A stretch of 64,000 bases of DNA from Molanna angustata (GCA_963576475.1 OY754987.1:3384036-3448035), one strand, 5' to 3'; numbered from the stretch's first letter, positions 22,981-34,359 are shown. Numbers and translations are program-made. The notes: generated by a model from the sequence alone, not told the origin.

Positions 22981-23600
22981 TTCATTCTAAATTTTACTAC
23001 CAGGAATATAAATTTTCTAACGATAGTATATTTTTATGTTAAGATAGACAAACTATTAATGCAGTATGGTGAAGAATGCTTATGTTTTATGAAATATTTT
23101 AAAAAAAGCTGATAAATTTTGTTTTAAATAACGTTAAAGCATTTTGACACGTGATAGCATATGAAGAATTTCGTTGTTATTTATGGAAAGCTAATCAGTT
23201 CTTTGTTCAAGCTCTTTACATTATAACATGAAATCAAATTACTGAACTTTTCCATACATAAGAAATTTATCTTATTATATATATTTTTATTCATTCTAAA
23301 TTTTACTACCAGGAATATAAATTTTCTAACGATAGTGTATTTTTATGTTAAGATATACAAACTTTTAAAACAGTATGGTGAAGAATGCTTATGTTGTATG
23401 AAATATTTTAATAAAAGCAGATAAATTTTGTTTCAAAGAGCGTAAGAGCATTTTGACACGTGATATCATATGAAGAAATTTTATGATATCTATGAAAAGC
23501 TTATCAGTTCAAAGTTCAAGCTATTAATATTCTTATATCAATTTGAAATCAAAGAACTGAACATTGCCAAACATAAAAAAATTCTCTTGTTACATGTAAG
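22981..23600. repeat. 309-bp tandem duplication (two units)
   Basis: 'TTCATTCTAAATTTTACTAC' starts at 22981 and again at 23290. The following 300 bp align with scattered substitutions ('cagtatggtgaagaatgctt', 'cattttgacacgtgat', 'gctaatcagttc'). No ORF is preserved. Confidence 0.85.
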
Positions 23601-23814
23601 TTTCATACAAAAATCCATTAAATAAAATATGATTTTTGAAACCGTTGAATATTTTTCTTTTAACAATGACCAACATTGAATACAATTTTATGAAAATTCT
23701 TGGTGTTGTATAAATAGTTGAAACCAAATTAAAATATCTCTTATTTCCAGGTCGTGAGAGCATTTTTTCAGTTTTAATAGATGAAATCATAAAGAAACAT
23801 TGAGAAAAAATTAA

Positions 23815-24062
23815 CCGTTGTCTATGAAAAACTAATCAGCTCTAAGTTTATTGTCTTAACACATATGATATCAATATGAAGTCAATCGGACTTAAAGATT
23901 GGGCTGCAGAGAGGACACAAAAAAACAACGTAAATGATGAATTCATAGAGAAGAAATCAAAAGCTGTCTATGGAAAACTAATCAGCTCTAGGTCTTTGCA
24001 CTTTACACATATGATGTTAATATGAAGTCGATCGGACTTATAGTTTGGGCTGTAGAGAGGAC
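23815..24062. repeat. 146-bp tandem duplication (two units)
   Basis: 'TCTATG(A/G)AAAACTAATCAGC' occurs at 23821 and 23967, and 'GAGAGGAC' at 23909 and 24055; each pair is 146 bp apart. The 'cttatcagtt' / 'actaatcagc' words also link this unit to the 309-bp repeats upstream, suggesting one older repeated array. Confidence 0.8.
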
Positions 24063-24683
24063 CAAAGAGAATATAACCTTACGGATAAGAGACATAGCTC
24101 CATACAAAAAAATTGAATCAGCAAAATGTATGAAAATATCATCCATGTAGTACCAATATTGAGAAAAATAAAATTGTCATGTTGCCTCCCTGCATTTTTG
24201 ACAACTGGACAAGACATAGGGATGGGAAAGAGCTTTATAAATGCTGCCAACACTAGTGATGGGCAACATCAAGAATAATTTAAAAAAAAATGTTGCTTAT
24301 GTCAAAGGCATTAAATGATGTTTATTTTATAATCAGAGAGGAGTAAAAAATACACAGCATAGTTTACATATTGTTTATTTATCATTTTATAAACAGGGAA
24401 AAACATAATACATTGAATATGATATGTTTATTTATTAACTCAAAAACAGGAGAAAAAAAACACATACAGCATATATTTTTTATAATATAAATGAGTTGTC
24501 TGCTACAAAAATGATACAATTTCAATAAATCAACATAGAATTTTGGAAAATAATAAATTAATAAACAAATTGATTACTGGATTGAAGTAAAATAAGTTCA
24601 AAATTTAAAATAATTTTGTACTTCAAAGAACATTAAATCAAATAAAACTAGAAATAGGTGATAGATGGTGAAATTTATAAATT
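24063..24683. other. AT-rich sequence downstream of the THAP relic
   Basis: No gene is supported. A TTTATT at 24600-24660 type A/T composition could supply poly(A) signals for the minus-strand relic, but none stands out. Confidence 0.35.
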
Positions 24684-24946
24684 CTAAATATTCTTCTCTT
24701 CATCTCTTTTTAGTCCTGCATCAACTTCCTCCCTGGGACGTGGATTGCCAGCTGTCTTGCTATTTGTTTGATTTTGATCTCCTCCTGGGGTAGCAGATGG
24801 GGATACATTCCCAAATAGGTCTTTTTAAGAAGTATTTTTTTCCATTCTAGTATAGAAACCGAGCAAGTGGTATTGTGTCTGTCTTTTTTCCAGAAGGTTT
24901 TCAACTCTACACAATAGAGTGCTCACTTCTTTCCTGAGAGTGCCAC
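24684..24946 (-). pseudogene. THAP-domain gene relic, downstream exon
   Basis: On the minus strand a strong acceptor ('TCTTCCTTTTTCAG' then GTGGCACTC) opens this exon. In the phase set by the upstream exon it reads 'GTLRKEVSTLLCRVENLLEK', a probable coiled coil, then 'RQTQYHLLGFYTRMEKNTS' and a TAA at 24825-24827. The same frame stays open beyond the stop ('KDLFGNVSPSATPGGDQNQT' to 'EEVDAGLKRDEEKNI') and ends at a TAG at 24684. The TAA therefore probably truncates a longer original tail. Function unknown beyond the THAP link. Confidence 0.5.
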
Positions 24947-25084
24947 CTGAAAAAGGAAGACAGATATACAGAAAACACATATTTATGACAGTTCTCAAAA
25001 AGTTTGATATTAAATTGTGCATATCACTATAGACAATTTACATATTCATGAATGAACTAGAATCAAAATATTTATTCATATTTT

Positions 25085-25200
25085 AATTTTATTTTACATT
25101 ACTTCTAGGGCAACTAACAGGTACTACGACAAATATGAATTTAACACACACCCAATAACAAATGCCACATTCTGGAGGCTTACAATATTAATACCGCCAA
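25085..25200 (-). mobile_element. SINE family 2, 3' fragment
   Basis: Matches the tail of the copies at 2331-2702 and 45200-45462 ('GTACCTGTTAGTTGCCC', 'CTCCAGAATGTGGCA' on the minus strand). It lies inside the predicted intron of the THAP relic. Confidence 0.7.
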
Positions 25201-25318
25201 AAGCTTTATTTTTCCCGTAATATATACGGCCAAGGACAGTACTAGTGAACGGTAACCCAGAAACAAAACAAATAGTGCACTTATACTTAACAGAACATGA
25301 TAAAGTCAAAATACAAAC

Positions 25319-25559
25319 CTGGTGTATAACTCGCCACATGAAAAGGAAATTCCTTAAGTTGCTCATCAGTAAGTGGCAATGTACATAGATAATTTTAAAG
25401 TCGGGATGGCAGTTTTTTTAAGTCGATTAACTTTACGATTGAAACTTCTTTTATCGAAGTGGTCACTGGTCACCACACACATATCGAATTTGGCACAATC
25501 TTTCTATTGGCACAAATACCAATTCTGGATTGCCTACAGCTTTCGCCCATTCTTTGCAT
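25319..25559 (-). pseudogene. THAP-domain exon, frameshifted
   Basis: THAP domains are C2CH zinc-coordinating DNA-binding modules, found in P-element-like transposases and host regulators. After the acceptor 'TTTTTATTTCAG' (minus strand) the exon reads 'CKEWAKAVGNPELVFVPIER', 'LCQIRYVCGD', matching the C..W...V and 'VC' parts. The 'HF' histidine follows in another frame ('DHFDKRSFNRKVNRLKK'), leading to the conserved 'TAIPTL', equivalent to AVPTL. A second frame change follows, then 'PLTDEQLKEFPFHVASYTP' and a donor CAG|GTTTGT at 25318. The exon with the first CxxC was not found upstream, where an RTE fragment lies. Confidence 0.7.
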
Positions 25560-25684
25560 CTGAAATAAAAATGATAAATGCATTATGTACCTATTGATTA
25601 TTGAATACATAAAAAAATTCTTTTAAAATATTATGTGCATCCTTTGTTTTGTGAACATGGATATTGGAATATTTTCTTGTTTGT

Positions 25685-25868
25685 ATTTTTTTTCTAAGTC
25701 ATACATACATACCATCACGCCATGTCCCTCACGGGGTCGGCAGAGAGAACCGAACGCCACATTTTTCTATCTTGACACATATTCATCGCCTCATCAACAT
25801 TCATACATCGTCTTATACACGTTCGTCTGTTGTTCACGCTTCTAACATTTCCATCTTTCAGAATAAGT
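25685..25868 (-). mobile_element. RTE-type LINE 3' end fragment
   Basis: Reverse of the 47120-47680 terminus: 'GTGAGGGACATGGCGTGATG', 'AAAAATGTGGCGTTCGGTTC', 'ATGAATGTTGATGAGGCGAT', 'GTGAACAACAGACGAACGTG'. It is close to full identity with that copy over its length, so it is relatively young. Confidence 0.85.
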
Positions 25869-26190
25869 CATACTATGTAAAAAAAATTCCAACATTATTT
25901 AAATTATTTGGTTTATAATAGGTGTAAGGAAATGTACTTATTTTTTACACTCAAATAAAATTATTATAAAATAAATTTAGCATTAAGGGGGGGACTGCTG
26001 CCAACGTACCTATTTTTACCATTATATACCATCATTATTTTTTATCAAATCGTTTTGAAAAAAATAATTTAGATAGTTTGGGTATTAACAAAGAACAAAG
26101 TATCTTTACTTTTTGATAATGTTCTGTATAAATTCTTGTAGAAAAATATTGGCATACCCCGATTTTCAACGTTTATCTTATATTTTTAAT

Positions 26191-26200
26191 AAAATATAAG
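26191..26200. repeat. LINE target-site duplication, left
   Basis: AAAATATAAG, repeated at 27749-27758 immediately after the LINE tail. Confidence 0.75.
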
Positions 26201-27718
26201 ATAAACTTGACAAATTGTCTGATTGGTGTTTTAAAAATAATATGCGCCTAAACACCGACAAGTGCCACTCAATAAGCTTCACCCGAAATAGGAAAAAGAT
26301 AGAATTCACATATAAAATAGACAGCGTCGACCTGAGGAAATTAAGCTCTGTCAAAGACCTCGGGGTGATACTTGATTCTGAACTCTCGTTTAGGGACCAT
26401 TACGATCATATTACGGATAAATCGTACAGAACTATGGGTTTCTTATTTAGGATAACAAAACCGTTTAAAGATCCGAATAGTTTAATAAGGTTATATTATT
26501 CTCTGGTACGAAGTTTACTCGAATACCAATCGTTCATATGGTCCCCCTACTATGTGTCTCATAGAGACAAAATAGAACGTGTTCAGAAATATTTTACTAG
26601 GGTTCTTTCTTTTAGAGCGGGTCATAGTGGCCGGTTGGAATACCAGGAGCGCCTTTCGCTTTTTAATATGGTTAGTTTGTCAGTTAGGCGGAGTGTGGCC
26701 GAATTAATGTATCTTCGTAAGCTGATTCGAGGTCACTTGGACACATCTGACATAGAATTGTTAAACTTTCATGCAAATAATAGATTAAGATGCAGCGAAG
26801 TGTTTCGTCTGAAAAGGTATAGAACCAATGCGGGACAGTTTTGTCCTATAAGCCGAATGATGAGCTCATATAATAGTTTGTCAAGGGTTGTATCGGATCT
26901 TGATGTGTTTCATAATCCGGTGTCCACTTTCAAACGTTTGATTCGAGGAAATCTAGTGATAGGGACACCTTGATGTTGTGTGGCTCTGTGGGTGTTGATT
27001 TGTATTGCGCATTTCTCCCCACTTTTGTATATTGTATTTTGTATTAGGATAATTTGGTATCTTGATTGTATGTTTTGTTCTTATTTAGTTTTTATAGTTT
27101 TAAAAATAAAAAAATACTAACACGTGTATAGTATGACATATAAACCAGCAAATTCGACAACATATTAACTTATAAGTCTTACTAAAAATATTCTAGTTAG
27201 ACGGGCATGTTGCCGAGTTCGCGATTTTGTCCGCGACGTTATTTATTGACTGTCGTTACATTGCACTCGCGTTTGTACCTGCCAATACAGTGACATTCTG
27301 CCGTGTCGGAGTGTCATTGTATTGGTAGATTCAGACGTTGCGTCTGAATCGTTGTGACAATTTAATGTAATGACGTTGTGACAATTTAAAATATGCTGGG
27401 TAAAATCTATTTGTTTTTTTTTGTCTCGGTTCAATTGTTCCTTCTTTTTTTATGTTTTATTTTATTAGTTCAACATTTGTTTTCTTTCTGTTTTCCTACA
27501 TATATGTATACTTATGTGTATTTTAAACTTTTCTTTTCACTGTGCAAAGTAATGTCTTTTTTATAATATGAATGGTCAGGAGACGTTGATTGTACATACC
27601 TAACTATGCACAATAGCCATGCGGGAGATACCTGTTATTGGAGCACTGGAGATTCTATTTTTTGTTTCATGTTTTTTTTTGTTTGTGTTGTTCAGTGTTC
27701 TGTTGGTGTCTCTGTATA

Positions 27719-27748
<30 letters not shown>
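26201..27748 (+). mobile_element. 5'-truncated CR1/Jockey-like LINE with TSD
   Basis: An intact frame (to 26973) encodes the RT C-terminal half: 'LSDWCFKNNMRLNTDKCHSI', 'KDLGVILDSELSF' (motif E), 'YSLVRSLLEYQSFIWSPYY', 'RDKIERVQKYFTRVLSFR' and 'NPVSTFKRLIRGNL'. The catalytic YADD/FADD box is missing. A 3' UTR of about 750 bp with two small hairpins (near 27270-27350) ends in an (AAAT)n tail. A 10-bp duplication flanks the whole unit. It is related to the copy at 63007-64000, which keeps the FADD box. Confidence 0.88.
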
Positions 27749-27750
<2 letters not shown>

Positions 27751-27785
27751 AATATAAGGCGTAGTTCAACATTTTTTTTTTTAAA

Positions 27786-27995
27786 TTAAAGACGACAAAA
27801 AAGAAACGAAATGTTAGAAGTGTGAGCAATAGACGAACTGTGAGCAACAGAAGGAAATGTTAGAAGTGTGAGCAATAGATATGAGACGATGCATGAATGT
27901 GGACGAGGCGAGAGATGCGTGCCAGGATAGAAAAATGTGACGTTCGGTTCTCTCTGCCTACCCCGCAAGGGACATGGCGTGATGGTATGTATGTA
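27786..27995 (+). mobile_element. RTE-type LINE 3' end fragment
   Basis: 'GCATGAATGTGGACGAGGCG', 'GATAGAAAAATGTGACGTTC', 'CGCAAGGGACATGGCGTGAT' and a (GTAT)n end match the 47120-47680 terminus. An internal partial duplication of 'aaatgttagaagtgtgagcaa' type sequence lies near 27810-27880. Confidence 0.82.
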
Positions 27996-28084
27996 ACTTG
28001 AATATATACACTAATATAATTATTTTCAAACTCCTATAGCATAATAAATTATAATTGTCATATGGTTCTAAACAATAACAACAT

Positions 28085-28300
28085 TACTCCTTGGAGTCCT
28101 CCTAGACTCTAGCCTGACTCTCAAAAAACAAATAAATTGCACAACTAGAGCAGCATTTTATCATCTTCGTAGAATCAAGTCAATTCGCAGAAATCTTCCA
28201 ATAGACGCTACTAAATCTCTCATCAACGCTTATGTTATTTCAAGACTTGATTACTGCAAACTTAAGTATTTAACACCGCTACTAGAGTTTAAATATAATA
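28085..28300 (+). mobile_element. L2/CR1-like LINE RT fragment
   Basis: Plus translation: 'LLGVLLDSSLTLKKQINCTT', 'RAAFYHLRRIKSIRRNLPID', 'ATKSLINAYVISRLDYCK'. These are the motif after the RT core and the 'ISRLDYC' signature of L2/CR1-type polymerases. Both ends are lost. Confidence 0.8.
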
Positions 28301-28860
28301 GGTATACTATTGTATACATCGTTTTTATGTTTATTTTTTAATTTAATAAGATAAATAACCTAGATTTTAAACTTGAATGAATATCTACACTGATGTTTCC
28401 ATGCTTTGATAGCAAAAGAATTCATTTAACATGTGGTCCTAAACAATAACAACATTCAAAACAAATATGTACTCTAATGCTTTCATAGCAAAAAGAAATA
28501 AACCATATATCCGTAGGTTATATTCTCTTTGAAATAAACTGCACACGTGGTTCATAGTGGTCCGCAAAATAGAAGATGTTTGTATGAAATTGAATTATAT
28601 TGAATAAATAAATATAAATCTTACCTTATTTAATTATATTATCCTCAGAAGTCTTAAAATCGTGCGTTATTATCATTTATCACCCAAACAGAATAAAAAA
28701 AATAAAATGCGTCTCAGATAACATCAATAACCAACAGCAAAATTGAAAGGTTAAAAGAAAATGGCAGAAAATGGTTTGAAATCACTTGAAGTTTGCTAGT
28801 GTAGTTTTGCAAATTGGGTTCGTAATGTTGGCTAAATTTAGTTTTTCTATGTTGGTTACT
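28301..28860. other. Intergenic, internal duplicate words
   Basis: 'gtggtcctaaacaataacaacatt' near 28433-28460 also occurs at 28065-28085, a short direct repeat about 370 bp apart. No gene. Confidence 0.4.
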
Positions 28861-29205
28861 TGATGATGATAACTCCTATAGAACATTTTTTTGTATGGAA
28901 GTTGGGACCCACTGGAGAGGACGCAAAAAAGATAAATGCTACGGCGTACGGTGTACGGCGTATACGCCATACACACAAACACATCACGACGAAACTCATA
29001 GTGTGCATTCTCTACATGATACCCATTGAGAAATTGATGTAAAAAAATACGCTTAAATTTTGCGAAATCATGACTCTCCCCTATTCCATAGTGTGAAGAG
29101 TAAAAACATACATGTCAAGATATGATTGTGTGGAGTTCAGTCCTTTTTTCCAACCCCGAATATGAAAACAGCTTTAAGCTTTCTATGTTGTATGTTTCCA
29201 TTTAA
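28861..29205. repeat. Dispersed repeat, relative of 75-180 and 19890-19960
   Basis: Shares 'gcgaaatcatgactc' with 19905-19925 and the 'catgtcaagatatg...gaatatgaaaacagc' block with 75-180. Non-coding, although two 60-codon ORFs cross it. Confidence 0.5.
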
Positions 29206-29789
29206 TATTTTCCTGTCCGAACCTAACTCCTCGTTCTGTTTTAATATGTGGTTTTACATACATGAACGTATTTCAGTCACATACTGAGTAAGTAGTGAAT
29301 CAAGTGTATGTTATTTAAACTCCGTTGCATATTAAACATGTATTGAAATATTGCTCATGAACTTGGCTTGCAGATGTGATTTCTGCATAAAGTAGTACTC
29401 TCAGGTCTTTTGGTCATCTGTCATGACAAGATATTCAACTATTCATAAAATTACTTGACTCATGGATATAATGTACAGTCTCAATTTATGCTTTAGAGAA
29501 AGTGGAAAACGATTAATGCACAAATGACATATGATATATCCACATTTAATTGGAATTTTTATTTCCTTTAATAATAATAATATGTCGTTAGACAAATCAA
29601 TCGCTGAAATATTCAGATCTACACAAACATTCAGAAATAAAATTAAACGAATTTGTAATTCGGAATTTTGTTCAAGTAAAAAAAGGATTAACAATGCCAA
29701 TAATTACTGTTCCAATGTCGTTCAGCCTTAATTTGAAAATAATCCAAGATTTGTCAGCAAAGTTACTAGTCAGCGCAAAAGTGATCACG

Positions 29790-29885
29790 TAAACCAGTCG
29801 ATGACAGGTCGTATGCCCTGTTGGTGCCTTGAATTTCCGGTTCTCCCTTAATATTCCAACTTCATCTCTATTGAGAGATTAATAA
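29790..29885 (+). repeat. Family C element fragment
   Basis: 'GTGATCACGTAAACCAG', 'GATGACAGGTCGTA', 'CCGGTTCTCC', 'TCATCTCTATTGAGA' match other family C copies. Confidence 0.7.
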
Positions 29886-30461
29886 AATTGTGTTATTTTA
29901 GTGATCTTTTTTACATCCATGACCCCCATTTTCTGTCATGGTTCGTTTGGCGTGGATATTTTCTATCAAATTGATATGATTCACTCAGTTCCGTTGTGAT
30001 TTTTATTGGCAATTACCATCGCACACACGAGACATGCAATTTGCTTATGTATATATTTCGCACAAATTCCTTCAACATATTATCATGTATACGTACACTT
30101 TCCAAAACCCTTCCATGTTGTATAAAACTATTCGAAAGACATACAAGCCCACATAAATATTCTAGTTTTATGTAAAATTCGTGCAATTCGTTGCTTCCTT
30201 GACTGAATGAATTTCATCCACCGGAACGATCCGGAAGTTTTCGGAGTGAGTTGACTGTAAAATTTGTTAATGCTTTGAATTGCCTGGCACCACAGTATGT
30301 TCAAGAGCTGTGTTATAGAAAATAGTCATTTGGGAAGCATCTCACATTCAGGTCAAAATAACTGATGTGGTCTCTATGTCATCAACAATACTGCGAACAT
30401 ATGTGAAATAAAGAGTTTTAAAGGTGGAAGCATCACTAAACTGTCTGCACAAACGGAGAAC
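29886..30461. other. No recognised feature
   Basis: No gene, repeat or splice structure is supported here. Confidence 0.35.
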
Positions 30462-30650
30462 CGCCGTGGCACAGTTGGTAAACCGTTTGACTTCTGTACG
30501 GTCGTTCTGGGTTCGATCCCCAACAGAAGAGAAATTTATTCAAATTTATTTCTCACGCAAATATTGCTTCTCTGGGCTGGAAACACTGGTTAGTTGGAAT
30601 AAATTGCCATACCGCAATAAACTGTCAAGGAAGTTTTAATTATTATTATT
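30462..30650 (+). mobile_element. tRNA-derived SINE family 1, copy 3
   Basis: A box 'TGGCACAGTTGGTAAACCG', B box 'GGGTTCGATCCCC', body 'TTGCTTCTCTGGGCTGGAAA', tail 'AATAAATTGCCATACCGCAA'. The final 'TTGCGCAGGGTGC' part is replaced by an ATT run that abuts a LINE fragment. Confidence 0.85.
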
Positions 30651-30654
30651 AGAA

Positions 30655-31125
30655 CATATACCAGCATTTTGAATACTTTAGAAGTGATACTGTATATGTG
30701 CTTGTCCAAGAGTAATTTACTATCTAACTTTATGCCTAGGTCTTTTATTTCAGTGATTGTAGTAATATGATGGTTATCTGGTTTATTAGTACATAAATTT
30801 AAGAATATTTCGGTTTCCAGTGAACTGAACATCAAAGCATTTATCGCTATCAATCTACAATTGATGGTATTTACTATACTGGTCTAGGTGATATAAATCA
30901 TTTTAGATGTTCTGATAGTCCTCCACACTTTTGACACAAGCAAAAACTTTCATGTCATCAGCGAAAATTAAAACATGAGAGAACAAAAAGCTATTGGATA
31001 TATCATTAATGTAAACATTAAAAGTAGGGTCCCTAACAATGAACCCTGAGGAACTCCTAAGGTAACCCAACCCCAAATGGACTTAAATCCACCGACAACC
31101 ATAGACTGACTCTTATTGGAAATTA
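30655..31125 (-). mobile_element. CR1/Jockey-like LINE RT-core fragment
   Basis: Minus translation preserves 'FLISNKSQSMVVGGFKS', 'GVPQGSLLG' (RT motif B), 'LIFADDMKVFA' (catalytic FADD) and 'EIKDLGIKLDSKL' (motif E), with several stops and frame changes. Both ends are missing; a CA repeat follows on the right. Confidence 0.82.
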
Positions 31126-31175
31126 AGAAAACCATCTGTATACAACATCTCCGTGAATACTAATTGGTTACGCAA

Positions 31176-31306
<131 letters not shown>

Positions 31307-31610
31307 CTTTCCTATCCTAGTGTACCTCGGCCTAAAAACAACCTACCTACATACCTGCCAGCTATATGCAAAAAAGTATTGTTGCATATAAATTTTCTCA
31401 TTCTATCAACTGTCATCTTGACTAACACACCGCACCGCACCGCTCTTAAAATTATATCTTCAAAATCCGCTGAAATTAATTAACTTGTGAATTACTAGTG
31501 AAGTGTCAAATTTTTCATACTACGCTGTGAATATGGTGAAAAGATTATTCAGAACCAGCACAATAAATATCGAGGCAAGGTAACTCCCTATACCTTTATC
31601 TTTTCCACCA

Positions 31611-31870
31611 CTAATTTAGTGAAAATTTTCAAAGAATGTGCTGTGGACAACCTATTCAAATGCCTTGCTGTAGTCAGTGAAGATTATACCGCATTCTTCG
31701 TTACGCCGTCCTTCAATATCAAAGTTGATCTCCAAATTATGTAGTATATCAGATTCTTTGCCTCCAACTCCGTTTGTCTTCAGCCTTCGTCCTCCTGTCA
31801 TTTGCAGGAACTGCTTACATATTATACCGTATCCCTCTTAACATAGTCTTTCAGCTTATCTTCAAACAAA
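31611..31870 (-). mobile_element. LINE RT fragment (low identity)
   Basis: Minus translation holds 'EECGIIFTDYSKAFE', like RT motif A (F.DYSKAFD), preceded by a possible 'RRRLKTN' and ending in a stop. Probably RTE-like but heavily decayed. Confidence 0.5.
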
Positions 31871-31904
31871 ATATTTTCACGATTAACATAATAGAACTTA
31901 AAAA

Positions 31905-32065
31905 TCTAAAATTTGATTGATAGGGAATTCCATAAGACGGCATAATTGGTGAAGTAGCGCAACCAGCTCGCATAAACCAGCCGGTGACAGGTCGTAAGCC
32001 CTGTATGTAGAAGCCTTGATTTACCGGTTCTCCTGTAATATTCCAACGAAGGTTGGCATACATCA
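31905..32065. repeat. Family C element fragment
   Basis: 'GACGGCATAATTGGTGAAG', 'ACCAGCCGGTGACAGGTCG', 'TACCGGTTCTCC', 'AATATTCCAACGAAG' match other family C copies. Confidence 0.7.
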
Positions 32066-32462
32066 TATTATTACTCCATATTATTAACGGCGCCCCTGTA
32101 CAGTGACGCCGTGCTTTTTCTGAACTAAGTATGGTCACGGGTTATGGAGCCATGAAACTCTCTGTCGTCATGGTCCTCTTCTCCCTTGTATCCTTTTCTG
32201 GGTATGGATTTCTGGATTTGACACTTAATTCCTCCTATTTATAATATGTACATACATATTGATCGGTAAATGTAGTAACACTTCCAAACCTTTTCTCTCC
32301 CAGAAAATATTGCTACCTACATTAGTCATCAGTCATATAATCGTCTACAGCTCGTCGTGCCGTGTACGTCTCACAATGACAGTTGAAGTTAGTAGTTTCG
32401 ATGCAATAAAAAATAAACATAGGTATTTCACGTTATATTATCGATCAAATACATAGAACTAC

Positions 32463-32990
32463 GCTTACTTACTTACTTACTCAGCCTCTTCTTGAGTACA
32501 GTATAGGACAAAGGCCTCCCGCTAGGACTTCCACTGGTCTCTATCCTGTGCCATTATTCGCCATTCTGGACCCGCCACATTTATTATGTCATCGAACCCT
32601 CTGGTCTGGGGCCTTCCCATGCTTCTGCTTCCTGTTCTTGGCCTCCAGTCCATAACAACTTTTGCCCATCGGTCGTCCGATATCCGAGATATATAACCCG
32701 CCCAACTCCACTTTGACTACGCTATTCTTTTGGCCACATCTGATACTCCTGTTTTCTTCCTAATCCATTAATTAGTTTTGTGGTTCCTTAGCGAGATATT
32801 CAACATTCTTCTCTCCATCGCTGTTTGTGTCACTCTTAGCTTTTCCATCATTCTCTTAGTCAATGCAGATGTTTCAAAGGCGTAAATGAGCACAGGGAGT
32901 ACGCGCACGTCAAAAACTTTTTTCTTTAAGTAGATATTTTTAGATTTTAAAACAATTGATAATTTGCTGAACGCAGTCACACCGTGCGCA
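32463..32990 (-). mobile_element. RTE-type LINE 3' end, minus (head-to-head pair)
   Basis: Minus translation: 'SKLSIVLKSKNIYLKKKVFD', 'RVLPVLIYAFETSALTKRMM', 'AMERRMLNISLR', 'SKWSWAGYISRI', 'GRPQTR..DDI', 'AQDRDQWKS'. It ends with 'CTCAAGAAGAGGCTGAGTAA' and GTAAGTAAG repeats. Stops and frame changes mark it as dead. It faces the plus copy at 33062-33640 across about 70 bp. Confidence 0.88.
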
Positions 32991-33061
32991 TATTATAATA
33001 CCCAAACCTCGTTTGCAAGTGGTGTGTTACACCAACATTACGGTGTTGTTATGTATATATT

Positions 33062-33640
33062 ATAGTGATGCTTGCCAAAGAAAATCAAGATGCAGAAACA
33101 GAGAGAAGACGTGGCTTTGCCTGGGCAGCTTTTGGAAAATTATCATACATTCTGAAATCCCGTAAATACTCCCATCATTTGAGAAAGGAGTTATTTGATG
33201 CATGTATGCTCCCAGTGCTTGGAATGGAAACATCGGTCTTAACAAAACGAATAATGCACAATCTGTTAGTGACACAGAGGCTATGGAGAGAAAGTTGCTG
33301 GGTATTTTAATAAGGAACAGAATTCAGAATGTCATGATAAGAGAAAGAACCAAAGTAGCCGATGTAGCGGAAAGGGTCGCTGGCCTTAAGTGGAGCTGGG
33401 CTGTGCATATTGCCAGATTTCAGGATTCACGATGGAACGAAAAGATCATAGAATGGCAACCGAGAACAAGCCGAAGAGGTGTCGGCAGACCCCAGGCAAG
33501 GTGGTCTGATGACATCAAGAAATCTGCCAGAGGAAGATGGATGCAGTGTGCCCAAGACAGGGAGTTGTGGAGGATCAAGGGGGAGGCCTATGTCCAAGAA
33601 TGAAAAAAAAAACAGGCTGATGAAGAAGATGGAGAATATA
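33062..33640 (+). mobile_element. RTE-type LINE 3' end, plus (head-to-head pair)
   Basis: 'WAAFGKLSYILKSRKYSHHL', 'RKELFDACMLPVL', then after a frame change 'AMERKLLGILIRNRIQNVMI', 'LKWSWAVHIARFQD', 'RRGVGRPQARWSDDIKKSAR', 'WMQCAQDRELWRIKGEAYVQ' and a stop at 33601. The terminus 'caggctgatgaagaaga' follows an A-run. It belongs to the same family as 32463-32990 but is not a recent inverted copy. Confidence 0.88.
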
Positions 33641-33894
33641 TTATAGATAGAGGTTTAAGTGGGTGCTTTCCCCGAAGACCTGCCCATACAAAGGAAGAAT
33701 TTCGCTACCAGGTAGGTTAAATATTCCTATCTCTTTATTCAACATTTGTCATATTATACTAAAATGAATATTAATTCAGAAATAGATGACCTGCGACACA
33801 GAAATTATTGATGACACAATTTGTCATATCAAAAACGACCTTAAATTAAGATTGAATTAATTCGAAAAACCGGTTTGTTAGGAATTCGTTATTT

Positions 33895-34060
33895 GGTTCA
33901 AGAGAGCAACAATAATAATAATAATAATATATTTATTAAAAATAAAAACACAAACAACAAATACAATAATAACAGTATAAACAAAAAATAGGAAAAAAAA
34001 ATAACATCAATTAGGAATTCTCCCCGAAAATAAGAAAACCTTGTGCTTCGGGGAGGAGTA
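33895..34060 (-). mobile_element. LINE tail with CCCCGAA hairpin, copy 1
   Basis: It contains 'ATTCTCCCCGAAAATAAGAA' and 'CTTGTGCTTCGGGGAGG', a small stem, next to A-rich/ATA repeats. The same arrangement lies at 47755-47902. This is probably a LINE 3' end in minus orientation. Confidence 0.5.
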
Positions 34061-34094
34061 CAGAAGATAACACCACAAAAATCACAAAAACAAC

Positions 34095-34350
34095 AAAAAA
34101 GAGAAAAAAAAAAAAAAAAGAAAAATATATATATATTTGATATGAAGAGAGAGAAAAAAAAAATACACACATACATATATACATGTATATACACACACAT
34201 ATACATATACACACATATACATATATACACACACACATACATACATACACATACATACACACACATACATACACACACATATAAATACACACACATACAT
34301 ACACACACACTCACATACATATATACACATACACACACATACACATACAA
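34095..34350. repeat. A-rich run then (CA/TA)n microsatellite
   Basis: AAAAAGA and TATA runs followed by CACATA-type repeats from about 34165 to 34348. ORFs here are repeat translations. Confidence 0.93.
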
Positions 34351-34359
34351 AAATAGTAC

